From Rhinopithecus roxellana (Eukaryota > Chordata > Mammalia > Primates > Cercopithecidae), in contig NC_044560.1 of the NCBI RefSeq assembly GCF_007565055.1, positions 45,155,030 through 45,219,029 of the forward strand: a stretch of DNA of 64,000 nt. The letters run 5' to 3'. The stretch's first letter is position 1. Each line of letters opens with the position of its first letter. This document shows positions 21,966 through 32,559 of this stretch, piece by piece. The position numbers and the translations under genes are program-made. The notes under the pieces were generated by a model. That model was not told the origin of the DNA. It did not search any database and saw nothing but the letters and a program-made list of their open reading frames with translations.

Positions 21966-22239
21966 TATCAGCTGGGAGAGCGCTGCATATGAGGTAGTTT
22001 CCATACACCACTGCTGTCTCTGCCATGAGCTCTACTGGAAGAACCATCCCCAGCCTCTCTCATTCTGTGGCTGGCACTAAGTGGTAGGAGATAGGGACTA
22101 GAGAAGAAAGATAAAGACCTGGAATGTGTAGGGATGCAGGGCTGGGAGAAGGAAAATGGATAAAGCTGTCTGCATTTAGGGTTAGGGTCTGATATGACTA
22201 AGCACTTTGATTTAGAAATAAATGATGCTGGGAGAAAAA

Positions 22240-22330
22240 TCCTTCAAATAAGTTAATATTTATTGTTTTTGTTCTATATACATTTATGAGCACTTACCTA
22301 ACATGTGCCAAGCGCTAACATTTATATGTC
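22240..22330 (-). mobile_element. LINE-2 3'-end fragment
   Basis: 'aatatttattgtttttgtt' then 'tatgagcacttacctaacat' and 'gtgccaagcgctaaca' follow the antisense L2 3' end. Confidence 0.6.
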
Positions 22331-22734
22331 TGAACCTGTCCCCCGACTCCTTTTGTAATATGAGGAAGACAAGGGGGTTTAAGTCTAGCCCTGCTTAGGC
22401 TTCTCTTTGGCTAAGATACTGGAAGAGAGAAATTTTGCTTAAGAAACTATGAAGACAAAATTGAGAATATGAGGAAAGCCACAAACCAGAGGCAGATAAT
22501 AAAACTGGTGGCGCAGACACAAATCAAGGACCACCCTGAGATGTGTGAATGAAAAAGTCAGGACACGAGCGATGGGAGTGTATACGGGGTGAAGTGGAGA
22601 CCTGGGGGAAACGGTAAACCAAAGCAGTGTCCTGAAAGCTTTTAAATGATGCTGTTCAAATCTCAAATATCCTTGCCAACATTGTTTTCTATTTGATCTA
22701 CCAATAACCAAGAAAGCTGTATTAAAATAGTGAA
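22331..22734. other. Unassigned non-coding sequence
   Basis: No repeat or exon recognised. The minus-strand frame 22439-22711 has no recognisable domain. Confidence 0.3.
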
Positions 22735-23154
22735 GGATTTGTTAATGCCTTTTCATAGATCAAACTGTTTTTGTTTCTATATTTTGAAGGTGTACTATTA
22801 GGTAAATATAAGTTTCAATTGTTATGCTCCTAACAAATCAAACCTTAGCATTATGTAGTGATTTTCTTTATCTTTTTAAATGCTTTTTTTCCTCAGTCTG
22901 TTTTGTTTTGTAGGCCTGCTTTCTTTTGGTTAATAGTTTCCTGACATATTTTTTCTAGGTTTTGACATTCAAACTTTTTTTTTTCCTTGTGTTTTATTTA
23001 GTTAGTCTCTTGTAGAAAGGACATAGCTGGAGTCTGTTTCTATGTGGCATGAGGGTTTTTGTGCTTTAACAGGACAGCTTAATCCATTTTCCTTCTGTTT
23101 CTTTCTTGCTTGCTTTATTTTCTTTCTTTCTTATCTCTTTATCTTTTTTTCTTT

Positions 23155-23460
23155 TTTCTTTTTTTTTTGAGACAGAGTCTCACTCTGCCCCCAGGCTGGA
23201 GTGCAGTGGCGCAATCTTGGCCCACTGCAACCTCCACCTCCCGGGTTCAAGCAATCCTCCTGCCTCAGCTTCCCAAGTAGCTGGGACTACAGGTGCACAC
23301 CGCCACACCCAGCTTATTATTAATATTAGTATTATTTTTGCATTTTCAGTAGAGACGGGGTTTCACCATGTTGGCTAGGATGGTCTCAATCTCTTGACCT
23401 CGTGATCCACCCACCTTGGCCTCTAAAGGGCTGGGATTACAGGTGTGAGCCACCATGTTC
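23155..23460 (-). mobile_element. Alu (AluS-type)
   Basis: Antisense Alu from 'ttttgagacagagtctcact' to 'gtgagccaccatg'. It adjoins the pyrimidine tract at its 5' end. Confidence 0.94.
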
Positions 23461-23810
23461 CTTTCTCCTTTGCTCTCCTCTCCTCTCCTTTCCTTTCCTT
23501 TCTTTTCTCCTTCCTTTCTTCCTTCCTTCTTCTTTCTTTCTTTCTTCCTTCTCTCTCCCTCCCCCCTTCCTTTCTTTTTTTCTGTCTCTCCCCTCCCTCC
23601 CCCACTTTCTTTCTTCTTTTCTTCTCCTCCCTCCTTCCCTCCCTCCCTTCTTTCCTCACTCCCTCCCTTCCCTCCCTCCCTCCCCCCTCCCTCCCTCCCT
23701 CCCTCCCTCACTCCTTCCTTCCTTCCTTCCTTCCTTCCTTCCTTCCTTCCTTCCTTCCTTCCTTCCTTCCTCTTTCTCCTTCCTTCCTTCCTGCTTTCTT
23801 ATTCTTTCAA
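23461..23810 (+). repeat. 350-bp polypyrimidine tract (CTTT/CCTT/CCCT)
   Basis: Almost pure C/T on the plus strand. It includes about 15 tandem CCTT units (23710-23770) and CCCT runs (23640-23708). Long open frames on both strands (for example 23402-23854 plus and 23346-23711 minus) are products of this low complexity and encode only Ser/Pro/Phe/Leu or Glu/Lys/Gly/Arg runs. Such tracts can form triplex (H-DNA). Confidence 0.95.
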
Positions 23811-23925
23811 GATGGGGTCTTGCTAAATTGACCAGGCTGATCTTGAATTCCTGAGCTATGGCAATTCTTCCACGTCAGCCTCCCAAGTAGTCAGAATTAC
23901 AAGAGTACACCACTATGCCCAGAAT
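23811..23925 (-). mobile_element. Free left Alu monomer fragment (FLAM-like)
   Basis: 'gatggggtcttgctaaattg', 'accaggctgatcttgaattc' and 'tcagcctcccaagtagtcag' are a diverged antisense Alu arm. The T-rich tail of this monomer probably seeded the pyrimidine tract. Confidence 0.75.
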
Positions 23926-24686
23926 TTTTTCCCTTATTTTGATTACTGACTTGTTTGGATTTATGTCTACTCTCTTATTACTGTTTATCCTTCTATTCAT
24001 TCTGCCTTTCCTGTTTTACACCCACCCTTCCTACCTCCTTTGGATTGACTGCATTTTTTCTCTTCCCTGTCCTAATTCTCCCCCTACATGTTTGGAATTT
24101 ATTAATTAAAGTGCTATGTCATTCTTTTGAACAAAGTTTAAATAGTATTTTTTTCTCCAAATATGCTATGACTTCAGGATGCCTTAAATCTGATCTCCCA
24201 CTCTTCTAAATTCACATGCTACTTTTGTCTATTCTAGGCTCTTTGCCCCCAACAGATATTAGACATTATTATTATTTCATAAATTAAATGTTTTCTTAAG
24301 TTTTATCTGCAAATTTACCAAAATACACATTCACCATAGGTCCTTGCACCCTCCATATATTCTGTCTAGATACATTCCTTAACAAACATTTCATTAAGTG
24401 TCTGCTATTTGTAAACTTACTGCATTTTTGTTTTTTCTGAAAATTTCTGTATTTTGCCCTTATTTTTGACTGGTTCTTTTCCTGGGTATGAGATTCTAGC
24501 TTGTTTTATGTCACTGCATTGACAATTTCATTTCACCCTTTTCCGGCTTCAATATTTTCTTGAGATAAGTCAGCCCTCAGAAAAATTGCTGCTCTTTTGA
24601 GAAAAGTTATGTCTTTCTGACATTATCTTCTCCTTCCTCCCATCCCTAAATATCTTTTTGATTTTCTGAAGTTTTGCCATGATTTG

Positions 24687-24687
<1 letters not shown>

Positions 24688-24724
<37 letters not shown>

Positions 24725-24772
24725 CCCACATATATTAATATATACACATATATACATATACCTATTTTTTTA
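24688..24772. repeat. (TA)n microsatellite
   Basis: About 18 uninterrupted TA units at 24691-24721, then imperfect TATACA units up to 24772. Confidence 0.95.
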
Positions 24773-24815
24773 TTATCCAGCTTGGAATTTATTGTTGTTT
24801 GGAACTGAGGGTTGC

Positions 24816-25990
24816 TTTGTATTGCCTCCCTGTTCTCCGGAACACATAGTCTGAGTAAAAGATTAGCATGCCGAAAACTCTCGGGAGGGCTCTCAGAACT
24901 GGGATCTGTGGAGGAAGCAAAGGAATAGGACTGGGCACAGAGTGGAATTGGGCTGTGATGCAGTCACAAAAAAGCCCTCATCCCATTCCATAGAGAGTTC
25001 TGGTGTTTGAAGGGCCCTAAAGCATTTTTCCCAACTGGGGCAATGGGGCTGAGCTTTTATGACCGCACAGCAATGACCCATTAGGCTCAGGGCTGCCCTT
25101 AAGGAAGGTGTGTGGCATTGAGCAAGGCAACTCTCTTCAGCTGAGGGCAGCCTCTGGGACTGGACTCAGCCATACGCTGTCAATTGCCAACACTCTTAGT
25201 AGCTGGGGGAATGAGTGCTTTGGTCCTGGGAGTGGGGAGACAGAATTTGGCTGGGGCACCACAGCATCCACGCCAGTCCATACCTCATGTGGCTCAGATC
25301 CGATCCTTTGGTGTGTGTCCTGAAAGCAGATCTTTCAGGATTCTAGTGGACCTCATTTTCTAGAGAAACTTAAAAGAAGGTTAATGCTGTAAACTAATGT
25401 GTTGCCTGCTGCACCTGGTCCCAAGGACAAACCAGATACTCAGCATCTTCTTCATCTCCTATCACACCCCTCAGTCTCAGCTACTGCCTCTGCAGGTTCA
25501 GATAGCTTACCTGGTGAGGGTGACCCAGACCTTCATATCTGAGGGATTTGAACTCTTGTTCCTCTGCCCTTCTCAGGCAGTGACTGCTACACTTACCTAC
25601 TTATCATCAAAACTGGGCAAAAAGTATCAAGAAACACTCAAATGGATCACCTGGGTGCCAAACATATTCTTCCCTGCCCCCACTGTGTAACACCGGTGCT
25701 ACCTCTTCCTGATAGTCAGGATCAATTACTCCTGCCAGGAGCCTGAAAGGACTAGAGAGAAAGATGTGGCTTAACATTTAACGGGATTCTTGCTGTGTCC
25801 CTTGGTTGAAGCATTTTCTCCCTGTGAGCCAACACTGCTAAACCTCTAGAAACCAGGGCTGTGAAAATGAAGCACAAATTCCCAAGTGAATAACTGAGAG
25901 TGATGATAAGGGGGCTATTCCTACACAAACCCCTGGGTTCCTTGACCTGCGTATTTGACCTACTGGGGACATTACACCATCTCCATAGCA
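24816..25990. other. Unassigned non-coding sequence
   Basis: I recognise no family or exon. Short frames on the plus strand (25108-25323, 25397-25690) show no domain. Confidence 0.3.
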
Positions 25991-26002
25991 GACTGGGCTT
26001 TG

Positions 26003-26070
26003 CTAGAACCAGACGGGGCTATTCCACCAAGGTTGAGTCCCAACCGGGAAGAAATGGAACCCTGTGCCAT
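26003..26070 (+). repeat. Left arm of a distant inverted repeat
   Basis: About 68 bp, from CTAGAACCAGACGGGGC to GGAACCCTGTGCCAT. The same sequence is found in reverse complement at 27045-27112 with only about four to five differences. The spacer is about 975 bp. Confidence 0.9.
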
Positions 26071-26081
26071 ATAATAATAAT

Positions 26082-26293
26082 TTACTATAATAATTGTGCC
26101 AACCTCGCTTTTCACAGTTAAATCCTGAAAACTGGCCTCTATTTCTGAGATTTTATCATCCCTATTCTTATTGAGATCTTATCATTCCTATTGTTACTAT
26201 GATAATTGCACCTCCCTTGCTTCTCACAGTTAAATGCTGAAACCTGGCCTCTATTTTTGATATCTAATCATCCCTATTGTTATTAGGAGCCCA
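26082..26293 (+). repeat. 112-bp tandem duplication, two diverged copies
   Basis: Copy A (26082-26193) and copy B (26194-26293) align from TTACTAT, through 'cacagttaaatcctgaaa' versus 'cacagttaaatgctgaaa', 'ctggcctctattt', and 'tcatccctatt'. The offset is 112 bp. Identity is roughly 80-85 percent by eye, so the event is not recent. Confidence 0.88.
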
Positions 26294-27044
26294 AATCTCC
26301 CAGCATTAACTCTGGTCTATAGACAGCAGCCATCACTGAGCTTCTCCATGATGATGGTCTTTTTGTCAGTGTGTTGCCTATTGCTTTGGCAAACGAAGTG
26401 TTTTCGGAGCCCACCTGTGGAACAGAGTCTTCTGGTGGATTTACCAGCCTTACATAGTTTATTCACTCTGGTATGCACAGTTCTCTGAGCCATTCAGTCT
26501 CTTCTTTCAATGTCTTCCAGAGTGACTCTGGTATTTCCACTTCACTTCTGTGGCTTAAAGCCCTCTCCAACCTTCTAAGAGTCACCTGGAGGTGTGCTAA
26601 CACTGCCTCCCAGGGTCCTAGGCGGGGAGATTGCTGCCATACCTATAAACTCTCCCTCATCCAGTTGTATGGTCGGCCTCCCCTTGATCCAGCACTCTCA
26701 GAGTCCAGGCCCACACATACTCTCCCAGCTTCTGTACTTGTGGGTTAGCTCCTACAGCTTCTCTGAAATCTAGTTTCTTTCTTTCCTAAATAGGCTCAGT
26801 ACTTTCCTGGCAAGGATATGTTTTGATTTAATTCTATCTTTTTTTGTCTCATGGCCAAAAGGTGGATAAAGAGGGAGGTCATGTGTTTACTTGCAGGGTA
26901 ATGGTCTCTACATTGTCTACAAGCAAGGGGGAAGCACTGGCCTCTAAGAGGGAGTGGGGGGCTACTTCTGCCAGCCTGAAGAATTCAGGGGAATCTGGAC
27001 ACTCAAGATTTTGAAGCGCATCAACCCAGATGTGCTCCTGCCAT
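26294..27044. other. Unassigned; possible old ERVL/MaLR internal sequence
   Basis: Between the arms of the inverted repeat lies a 750-bp stretch with a plus-strand frame at 26473-26748. I could not place it in a family with confidence. Its position and long, degraded coding-like stretches make an old retroelement interior possible, but this is inference. Confidence 0.25.
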
Positions 27045-27112
27045 AACACAGGGTTCCATTTCTTCCCGGTTGGGACTCAACCTTGGTGGAATAGCCCCAT
27101 CTGGGTCTAGAA
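27045..27112 (-). repeat. Right arm of the distant inverted repeat
   Basis: Reverse-complement partner of 26003-26070, reading 'cagggttccatttcttcccg' then 'gttgggactcaaccttgg' on the plus strand. The flanking bases beyond the arms do not match. Confidence 0.9.
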
Positions 27113-28490
27113 GCTCTACTTCTCTTATAATTAAATCCTGGGCCTGACCCTCAGCTCTTTCTATTCCAGATCTCAGGAGATGAGAACTTCTTTCTATGCT
27201 GCTAAATATTTACTCTCAGCCTTTCATTATCTTTCTCAAAAGCATCAATAACTAACTCTCAGATATACCCATCCAACTTCATTCTCTTTATGACTCCATA
27301 TTACCCAAACACCTGACCCACCAAAATATTCCTTAAATGTATATACCTTTCCAGTTCACCATGATGACAATTTTCACAACTGAACTGCTCCTTCGTGCCA
27401 GGAGCCATCTCTATTCCATCTACCACCAATGATGGCGTTCTTATTGCCAGCTCAAAATGCAGCTTAAAATTTTCCCACTAATATTTACATTCTTGGCTAC
27501 TCTGAGAACCATCTGCTGCAGGCTGGGTTTCCCGAGAAGCAGACTTGGAGATGGACATAAACATATCAGAACTGGGGAGCATTCTTGGAATAAATACCTT
27601 GACAGACATGAAGGAACAGAATTGGCCAGGGGAAGAAGTTGGCGTGTTGAAGCAAAGGTCTCAGCTAATCCCAGGTGGAGCTCTGGAGCTTGGATGGACC
27701 TGCAGAGTAATCCTGACTTGGGGCGAAGAGGCTAGCTTGACTCCTCTGCATTCACTACTCATTGGAGGCAGACTGACCTCAGGAAGGCATTGTGACTTTG
27801 GATGTGCTCAACTCCTCAAGAAAGTTTGAAGTCAAAGAGCAGAAGTAAACGTAAAAGGGAGCCACAGCCTGAGGAAGCAGTATGAACAAGGAAATGTTTA
27901 TTTAAATGAAGGAGACTTCAGTACTTCTTAGGCAAAAGGGAAGGGAGTTTTTCAGGCACTAGGAGGTCTATGGCCTGGCTATGCATGGAGGCAGAGAAGG
28001 GGATAAACAAGAGAAACATACACACTCGCGGCTTTGCTAAGAACTGGTGACACCGTGAGAGAAGCAGCCCTGAAAACGATGGGCCGCTCAGGACAAGAGT
28101 TCCATGTACAAGTACAGATGTGTGTGTTTAAAAGTTACTCATTAAACAACCGTGAGAATGGAGAAGTATGCCTCCAACTCATACAGATGGGGAGATCTCG
28201 AAGGGAACCAGACCTGGAGAAGGATCTATGCTTTGAGAACATCTGCAATTTAAAAAACCTGCTGAATTTAATCAGCATTCCCCAAACTTCTATGACCATG
28301 AAAATTTTAATTTTAGGGGAATGCCTATTGACATGTCTCAGAACATTCCTCAAAACACAGTTTGGAAAATGATAAGCCCAGTAATAACCTCAAGACTTTA
28401 ATCAATCTCTTAATGGCCAATTTATAATCAGGACCAAAATGGAATGAAATAGAAGGATTAAAAAAAAAAAAACTTTCTTATTCAATGATG
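27113..28490. other. Unassigned non-coding sequence
   Basis: 27515-27830 has an LTR-like feel ('tgctgcaggctgggtttccc') and two overlapping plus-strand frames, but I cannot name a family. No exon is recognised. Confidence 0.3.
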
Positions 28491-28491
28491 C

Positions 28492-28650
28492 TTCCATTTG
28501 GAGGACATTTACCAAGTATCTACTATGTACTAAACCCTGTTCTAGGTCCTAAGGACACAGGGGTGACAAAAGTCAAATGCCCTGTCCTCAAGGAGCTGGC
28601 CACCTGCAAGGGGACCCAGAGGGTCTGTAAGTAAATAGTCTTATACCGAG
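28492..28650 (-). mobile_element. LINE-2 3'-end fragment
   Basis: Antisense L2: 'catttaccaagtatctacta', 'ccctgttctaggtcctaagg', 'aatgccctgtcctcaaggag' in order. Confidence 0.75.
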
Positions 28651-28844
28651 CAGTAGGTTTCTTGGCAGGGAGGAAGTTGCCTGGTGACTAATCCAGAGCC
28701 TATGCTTGTCCAGACACGGTCTGGACACCCGAGGAAGGAGGAAGGCAGGAACCAGGCATGGAGAGACGTAAGATTGTAAGGGGAGGCCAGGATTTGGAGT
28801 AAGGATTTACCTGGACTGACTCTGACATTCCCGGTCATGCCATC

Positions 28845-28975
28845 TTGTCCCAGGCCAGAGTTTTCATCTCTCTGAGCTTCTGTCTCATTTGCAGAATGAG
28901 GATAGTAATCATTCACACCTCACAGCGTCTCCCTTAGGATTACACAGGAGAAAGCGATGTAAAAAAAATTACACC
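28845..28975 (+). mobile_element. MIR fragment
   Basis: Sense MIR: 'catctctctgagcttctgtc', 'atttgcagaatgaggatagt', 'acacctcacagcgtctccct'. Confidence 0.65.
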
Positions 28976-30117
28976 AACAGTAAAGCACTCCACCAAGAGA
29001 GATCTCATGACTGACATTTCTTCACAAAGTATATTTCAAAGAAAGCTAAACAAACTCCCCCAAACTTTCCACTCTCAGGGCTATTTTTATTTTGTGATTT
29101 TCCAAGCCTCAAAATGAAATTGAAATGTAAAAAAACCATCAGCGGCTGCTTTTTATATGGTAGTTTATAAGAGTCAGGATGAAATAGAAATCATGATAGC
29201 ACAAGGCCCCTAGTTTACATTCTCAGAGGGAGGCTGAGAGCTGGGAGCACTGATGACTTTGGGGAAGGCAGCTGAAATCACTAACGCCAGCCTGGCTCTA
29301 ACCAGCCTGTGTAGTTTTAAGTGGTCTAATCAGCCCTGCTTTTCACAAACACAAATAAATAAAAATTGACATTACATCGGGCAACAATATGGCATGCCCT
29401 GAGCAATTAGAACCAGCTGAGTTTATGCACCCCACGGTTTACAGAGAAGGCAGCCATGCACTGCACTCTGGGGACAGATGTCTATGTGGCTTCTTAACAC
29501 ACATGTTCCAGCACAACGGTTCCCAATCCCTTGGGGGTGGGGGATGCAGAGTTCTTTCAGATGGCTCCAGGGATGCGTACCTTACAACAGCCATGTCAAC
29601 AGACTGGTTAAATCCTGGCTCCCTTACAGATGTGGGTGTAATTCTCAAGTGTGCCTCCATCTCCTGGTGGCTTTGTTCCTTAGTTATTTTCTCAATTAAC
29701 AGACACTAAAAGCACCAGAACAGTGACGTGGGGGTGAAGTCTTTTACATTAAGAAACAGTTCTCATGCTCAAAGGGGTTGTATCCCATTGTTCTAATGTG
29801 ACAAAACCCCAGAATGTATTAAAATCAAGTTTGAGAATGCTGTGGCCACATGGAGAAAAGGAACCATGGGGGTTTGAGAAAGAACAGCAGACAAAACCTG
29901 TTCTGGAAGCTCCACAGCCCGGACCTGCTCTTGGAGTCAAAAGATTCCTCTGCTCCATGATTTCTCTCACCTGGTCACCCAGTCTCTGGTTTTCCAGCCT
30001 TGCCTCCCTCCAGAGAGGGGCTGTATACTCTCCAGAGGTGGGGAGTGACCTTGCTAAAGTACAAATCTGAATGTGACATTCCCAAGCTCCAGAAATTGCC
30101 CACTGCCCTGGGCACAG
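28976..30117. other. Unassigned non-coding sequence
   Basis: No repeat family recognised over more than 1 kb. Overlapping frames on both strands at 29389-29709 and 29749-30070 have no recognisable domain. It is one of the longer repeat-free stretches and so a reasonable place to look for conserved non-coding sequence. Confidence 0.35.
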
Positions 30118-30128
30118 AGCCCAAACCT

Positions 30129-30166
<38 letters not shown>

Positions 30167-30464
30167 AGACGGAGTTTGGCTCTGTAGCCCAGGCTGGAGT
30201 GCAGTGGCACAATCTCAGCTCACTGCAACCTCTGCCTCCCAGGTTCAAATGATTCTCCTGCCTCAGCCTCCCGAGCAGCTGGGACTGCAGGTATGTGACA
30301 CCACACCCAGCTAATTTTTGGTTTTGTTTTTTGTTTTTTTTTTCAGTAGAGACTGGATTTCACCATGTGGGCCAGGCTGGTCTTGAATTCCTGACCTCAG
30401 GTGATCCACCTGCCTCAGCCTCCCAAAGTGCTGGGATTATAGGCGTGAGCCACCGTGCCTGGCC
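30129..30464 (-). mobile_element. AluS-type element
   Basis: Antisense full-length Alu with a T tract of about 35 (30130-30165). The target duplication AGCCCAAAC lies at 30118-30126 and 30465-30473. Confidence 0.96.
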
Positions 30465-30671
30465 AGCCCAAACTCTTTCAAGTGCTCACAAGGCTCTAGG
30501 CAAGACCCAGCCCATCCCCTTTCCTCTCTAATTTCATCTCCTGCCCCCCTCTCCCACTCCAGCCCCTGCTCTCTGCCTTCTTTGAATCCATCCACCCCCA
30601 GTCTGGCCTCTGCATTTACACACACGTATACCTTCAGCCTGGAACACTTTCTCCCTCCTCACCTTTGCCTG

Positions 30672-30723
30672 AATAACTTCAGCTCTCTGAAGTTATTATC
30701 TGAAATTATCTGAATAATTTCAG
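30672..30723. repeat. Two adjacent perfect hairpins
   Basis: First: arms AATAACTTCAG (30672-30682) and CTGAAGTTATT (30687-30697), 4-base loop CTCT. Second: arms CTGAAATTAT (30700-30709) and ATAATTTCAG (30714-30723), 4-base loop CTGA. They are two bases apart and share the CTGAA(A/G)TTAT motif. Confidence 0.95.
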
Positions 30724-31324
30724 ATCTTGTTTTAGAGGTCACATATTATATCTTGGAAAGGTTCGCCAGGGTTTTTGCCAAGACTGAGACTGGAAGGAGT
30801 TGCCCCTCCTGTGGCTACAGCTCCCTGTAGTAGTTTCACAGGAGCATGAACTAGGGCTAATTCCCTAACCATCTCTCATTGCCAGACCTTATGCTTCGCT
30901 AGGGCCAGGCTGAGCTCTGTCGGCTGACATATCCCTCTGGAAGGAGCTCAGTATGCAGCTGCCGAGTGAACGTGTTCAGTGAGCATCTTTCCCACTGTGT
31001 GATCTGCTGAGTGATGTTTTAGACAGAGGAAACTCTAGGCGCTGCCCACCGCATCACCCCACATAGCCGAACACTTATCCTGCAAGCACAGATTGTTTTT
31101 GGCACAGGTACTAGCTGTTGTTTAAGAACACAGCAAAGGCCCTCAGGAAGTTCTGGCATTGGTTACAAGTGCTTAGAGAAAGAGATGCTTGAATTGAGAG
31201 TAAAAACAAGAAAGAAAAGAGTTAACTCAATGGAAAAGACAGAAGAAGAAAGAGACAGAAAAGCACTCACAACCTCTTCCCGCCCCTCACATCTGAACTA
31301 TTTCCTGACCACAAAACGATTTCT
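30724..31324. other. Unassigned non-coding sequence
   Basis: I recognise no repeat, exon or RNA gene here. Confidence 0.35.
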
Positions 31325-31740
31325 TAATTTTTACTTTTATTATTTCTTTTTTTTGTGGGTACATAGTAGGTGTATATATTTATGAGGTACATGAGATACT
31401 TCAATATAGGCATGCGATGTTTAATAATCACGTCATGGAAAAGGGGGTATCCATCCCTTCAAGTATTTATGTCTTGTGTTAAGATGTCTGGGTTCTGCTT
31501 ATGACCTCCTCTCTAACTAGTTAGGGACCCTGGGCAAGTCACTTAACCTCTCTGAACTGCAGTTTCCTCATCTGTGTAATTGTATTGTATAATTGCAAAA
31601 CTATACAATCGAATTATACTCTTTTTATTATTTCTAAATATTCAATGAAATTATTACTGACTACAGTCACCCTGTTGTGCTATCAAATACTAGGTCTTAT
31701 TATTCTTTCTAACTATTTTTATTTTGATAAAAGTCTTTCA
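31325..31740 (-). mobile_element. LINE-1 3'UTR fragment, split by a duplicated MIR segment
   Basis: Antisense L1 3'UTR: 'gtgggtacatagtaggtgta' (31356), 'atgtttaataatcacgtcat' (31417), then after the insert 'cagtcaccctgttgtgctat' (31664) and 'caaatactaggtcttatt' (31684). The two parts are adjacent in ordinary L1 copies. The middle (31481 to about 31596) is foreign. Confidence 0.85.
31481..31579 (+). repeat. Duplicated MIR segment inside L1 3'UTR
   Basis: 99 bp of sense MIR text ('gggcaagtcacttaacctct', 'cagtttcctcatctgtgtaa') that matches 32385-32483 at about 91 of 99 positions, including private non-MIR-consensus bases such as TCTAACTAGTTA. MIR insertions long predate this L1, so this copy was most likely duplicated into the L1. 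Confidence 0.88.
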
Positions 31741-31779
31741 GGCCTGTATTAAAGTCATAAGATGCTAAGGGCAAAAAGG

Positions 31780-31885
31780 TCCAGCGAGAGCAGTAAGTTG
31801 CCCAAATTTGCCCAACAAGAGAGGGGCAGAATTCAAACGAGAACCCGGGTCTCTGATGCCAAGCTGCCTCCTCTCTGCAGAAGGC
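31780..31885 (-). mobile_element. MIR fragment
   Basis: Antisense MIR: 'gcagtaagttgcccaaattt', 'gaggggcagaattcaaacga', 'gaacccgggtctctgatgcc'. Confidence 0.65.
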
Positions 31886-32375
31886 CGTGGTGCTTAGGCC
31901 CGCGTGCACACTTCTCTGGAAAGATTGCACTAAGCCCCAGAAGTAGCATGTGTGCCCTTCAGCCGGAGACTGCCTCGATAAATACATACTGCTTCCTGAC
32001 TTGCAAAGCAAATATTTACTCAAAACCCACAGAGCATGGTGCATAAGTTCCTGACAGCCCCAGGCAGTTTCTAACTCACTTATCATTTATTTTTAATTTG
32101 TTTTTTAGTGCATGTATTTTCTGCATTAGACCTGGAATAAACAGAGTTCAGAGTAGATGCTGGACAAACTGAAAAGTGGTTTATACTAAAAAGCACTAGT
32201 CTCTGCCTATTACCTCTAAATTCCAATTTCTGAGAAGTCTGTGAGCAGAATCAATCAAGCTTAAATGTCAGTGCTCCATTTAAAGGCAGTCTTTAAGGCA
32301 ACACAATATGATGTCCTTTGGGAAATGCGCTCAAGAATTAAGGAGGCACAAATGACTCACATCATTTGCATAATA
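31886..32375. other. Unassigned non-coding sequence
   Basis: No repeat or exon recognised. Frames on both strands at 31709-32086 overlap the L1 and MIR pieces and are not convincing. Confidence 0.3.
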
Positions 32376-32520
32376 TTGAGATTCAAGATATCTGGGTTCT
32401 GGTTATGACCTTCTTTCTAACTAGTTACTGACCCTGGGCAAGTCATTTAACCTCTCTGAACTTCAGTTTCCTCATCTGTGTAAAGAGATTAATGATAGCT
32501 TTCTACCTAATTCACTGTAT
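32376..32520 (+). mobile_element. MIR element (probable donor of the 31481 copy)
   Basis: Sense MIR with 'gggcaagtcatttaacctct', 'gaacttcagtttcctcatct' and further MIR 3' sequence ('aaagagattaatgatagctt') beyond the duplicated 99 bp, so this is the more complete and probably original copy. Confidence 0.75.
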
Positions 32521-32559
32521 ATGGACAGCAGGCCAAATTGAAGGTCAAGTCCCACATCT

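Larger units (their letters stand above)
22735..24815 (-). mobile_element. Ancient LINE-1 (L1M-type) ORF2 region, interrupted
   Basis: Antisense ORF2 relic: 'gcctgctttcttttggttaa' (22916), 'agttagtctcttgtagaaag' (23001), 'tttggattgactgcattttt' (24040), 'ctgggtatgagattctagct' (24482), 'ttgattttctgaagttttgc' (24658) and 'tattatccagcttggaattt' (24771) follow the order of old L1 consensus. The Alu at 23155-23460 and the pyrimidine tract split it. Frames are lost. Confidence 0.7.

Noticed and set aside
23346..23854. Long open frames on both strands (up to 150 codons)
   Set aside because: They are produced by the pyrimidine/purine tract and encode only low-complexity residues.
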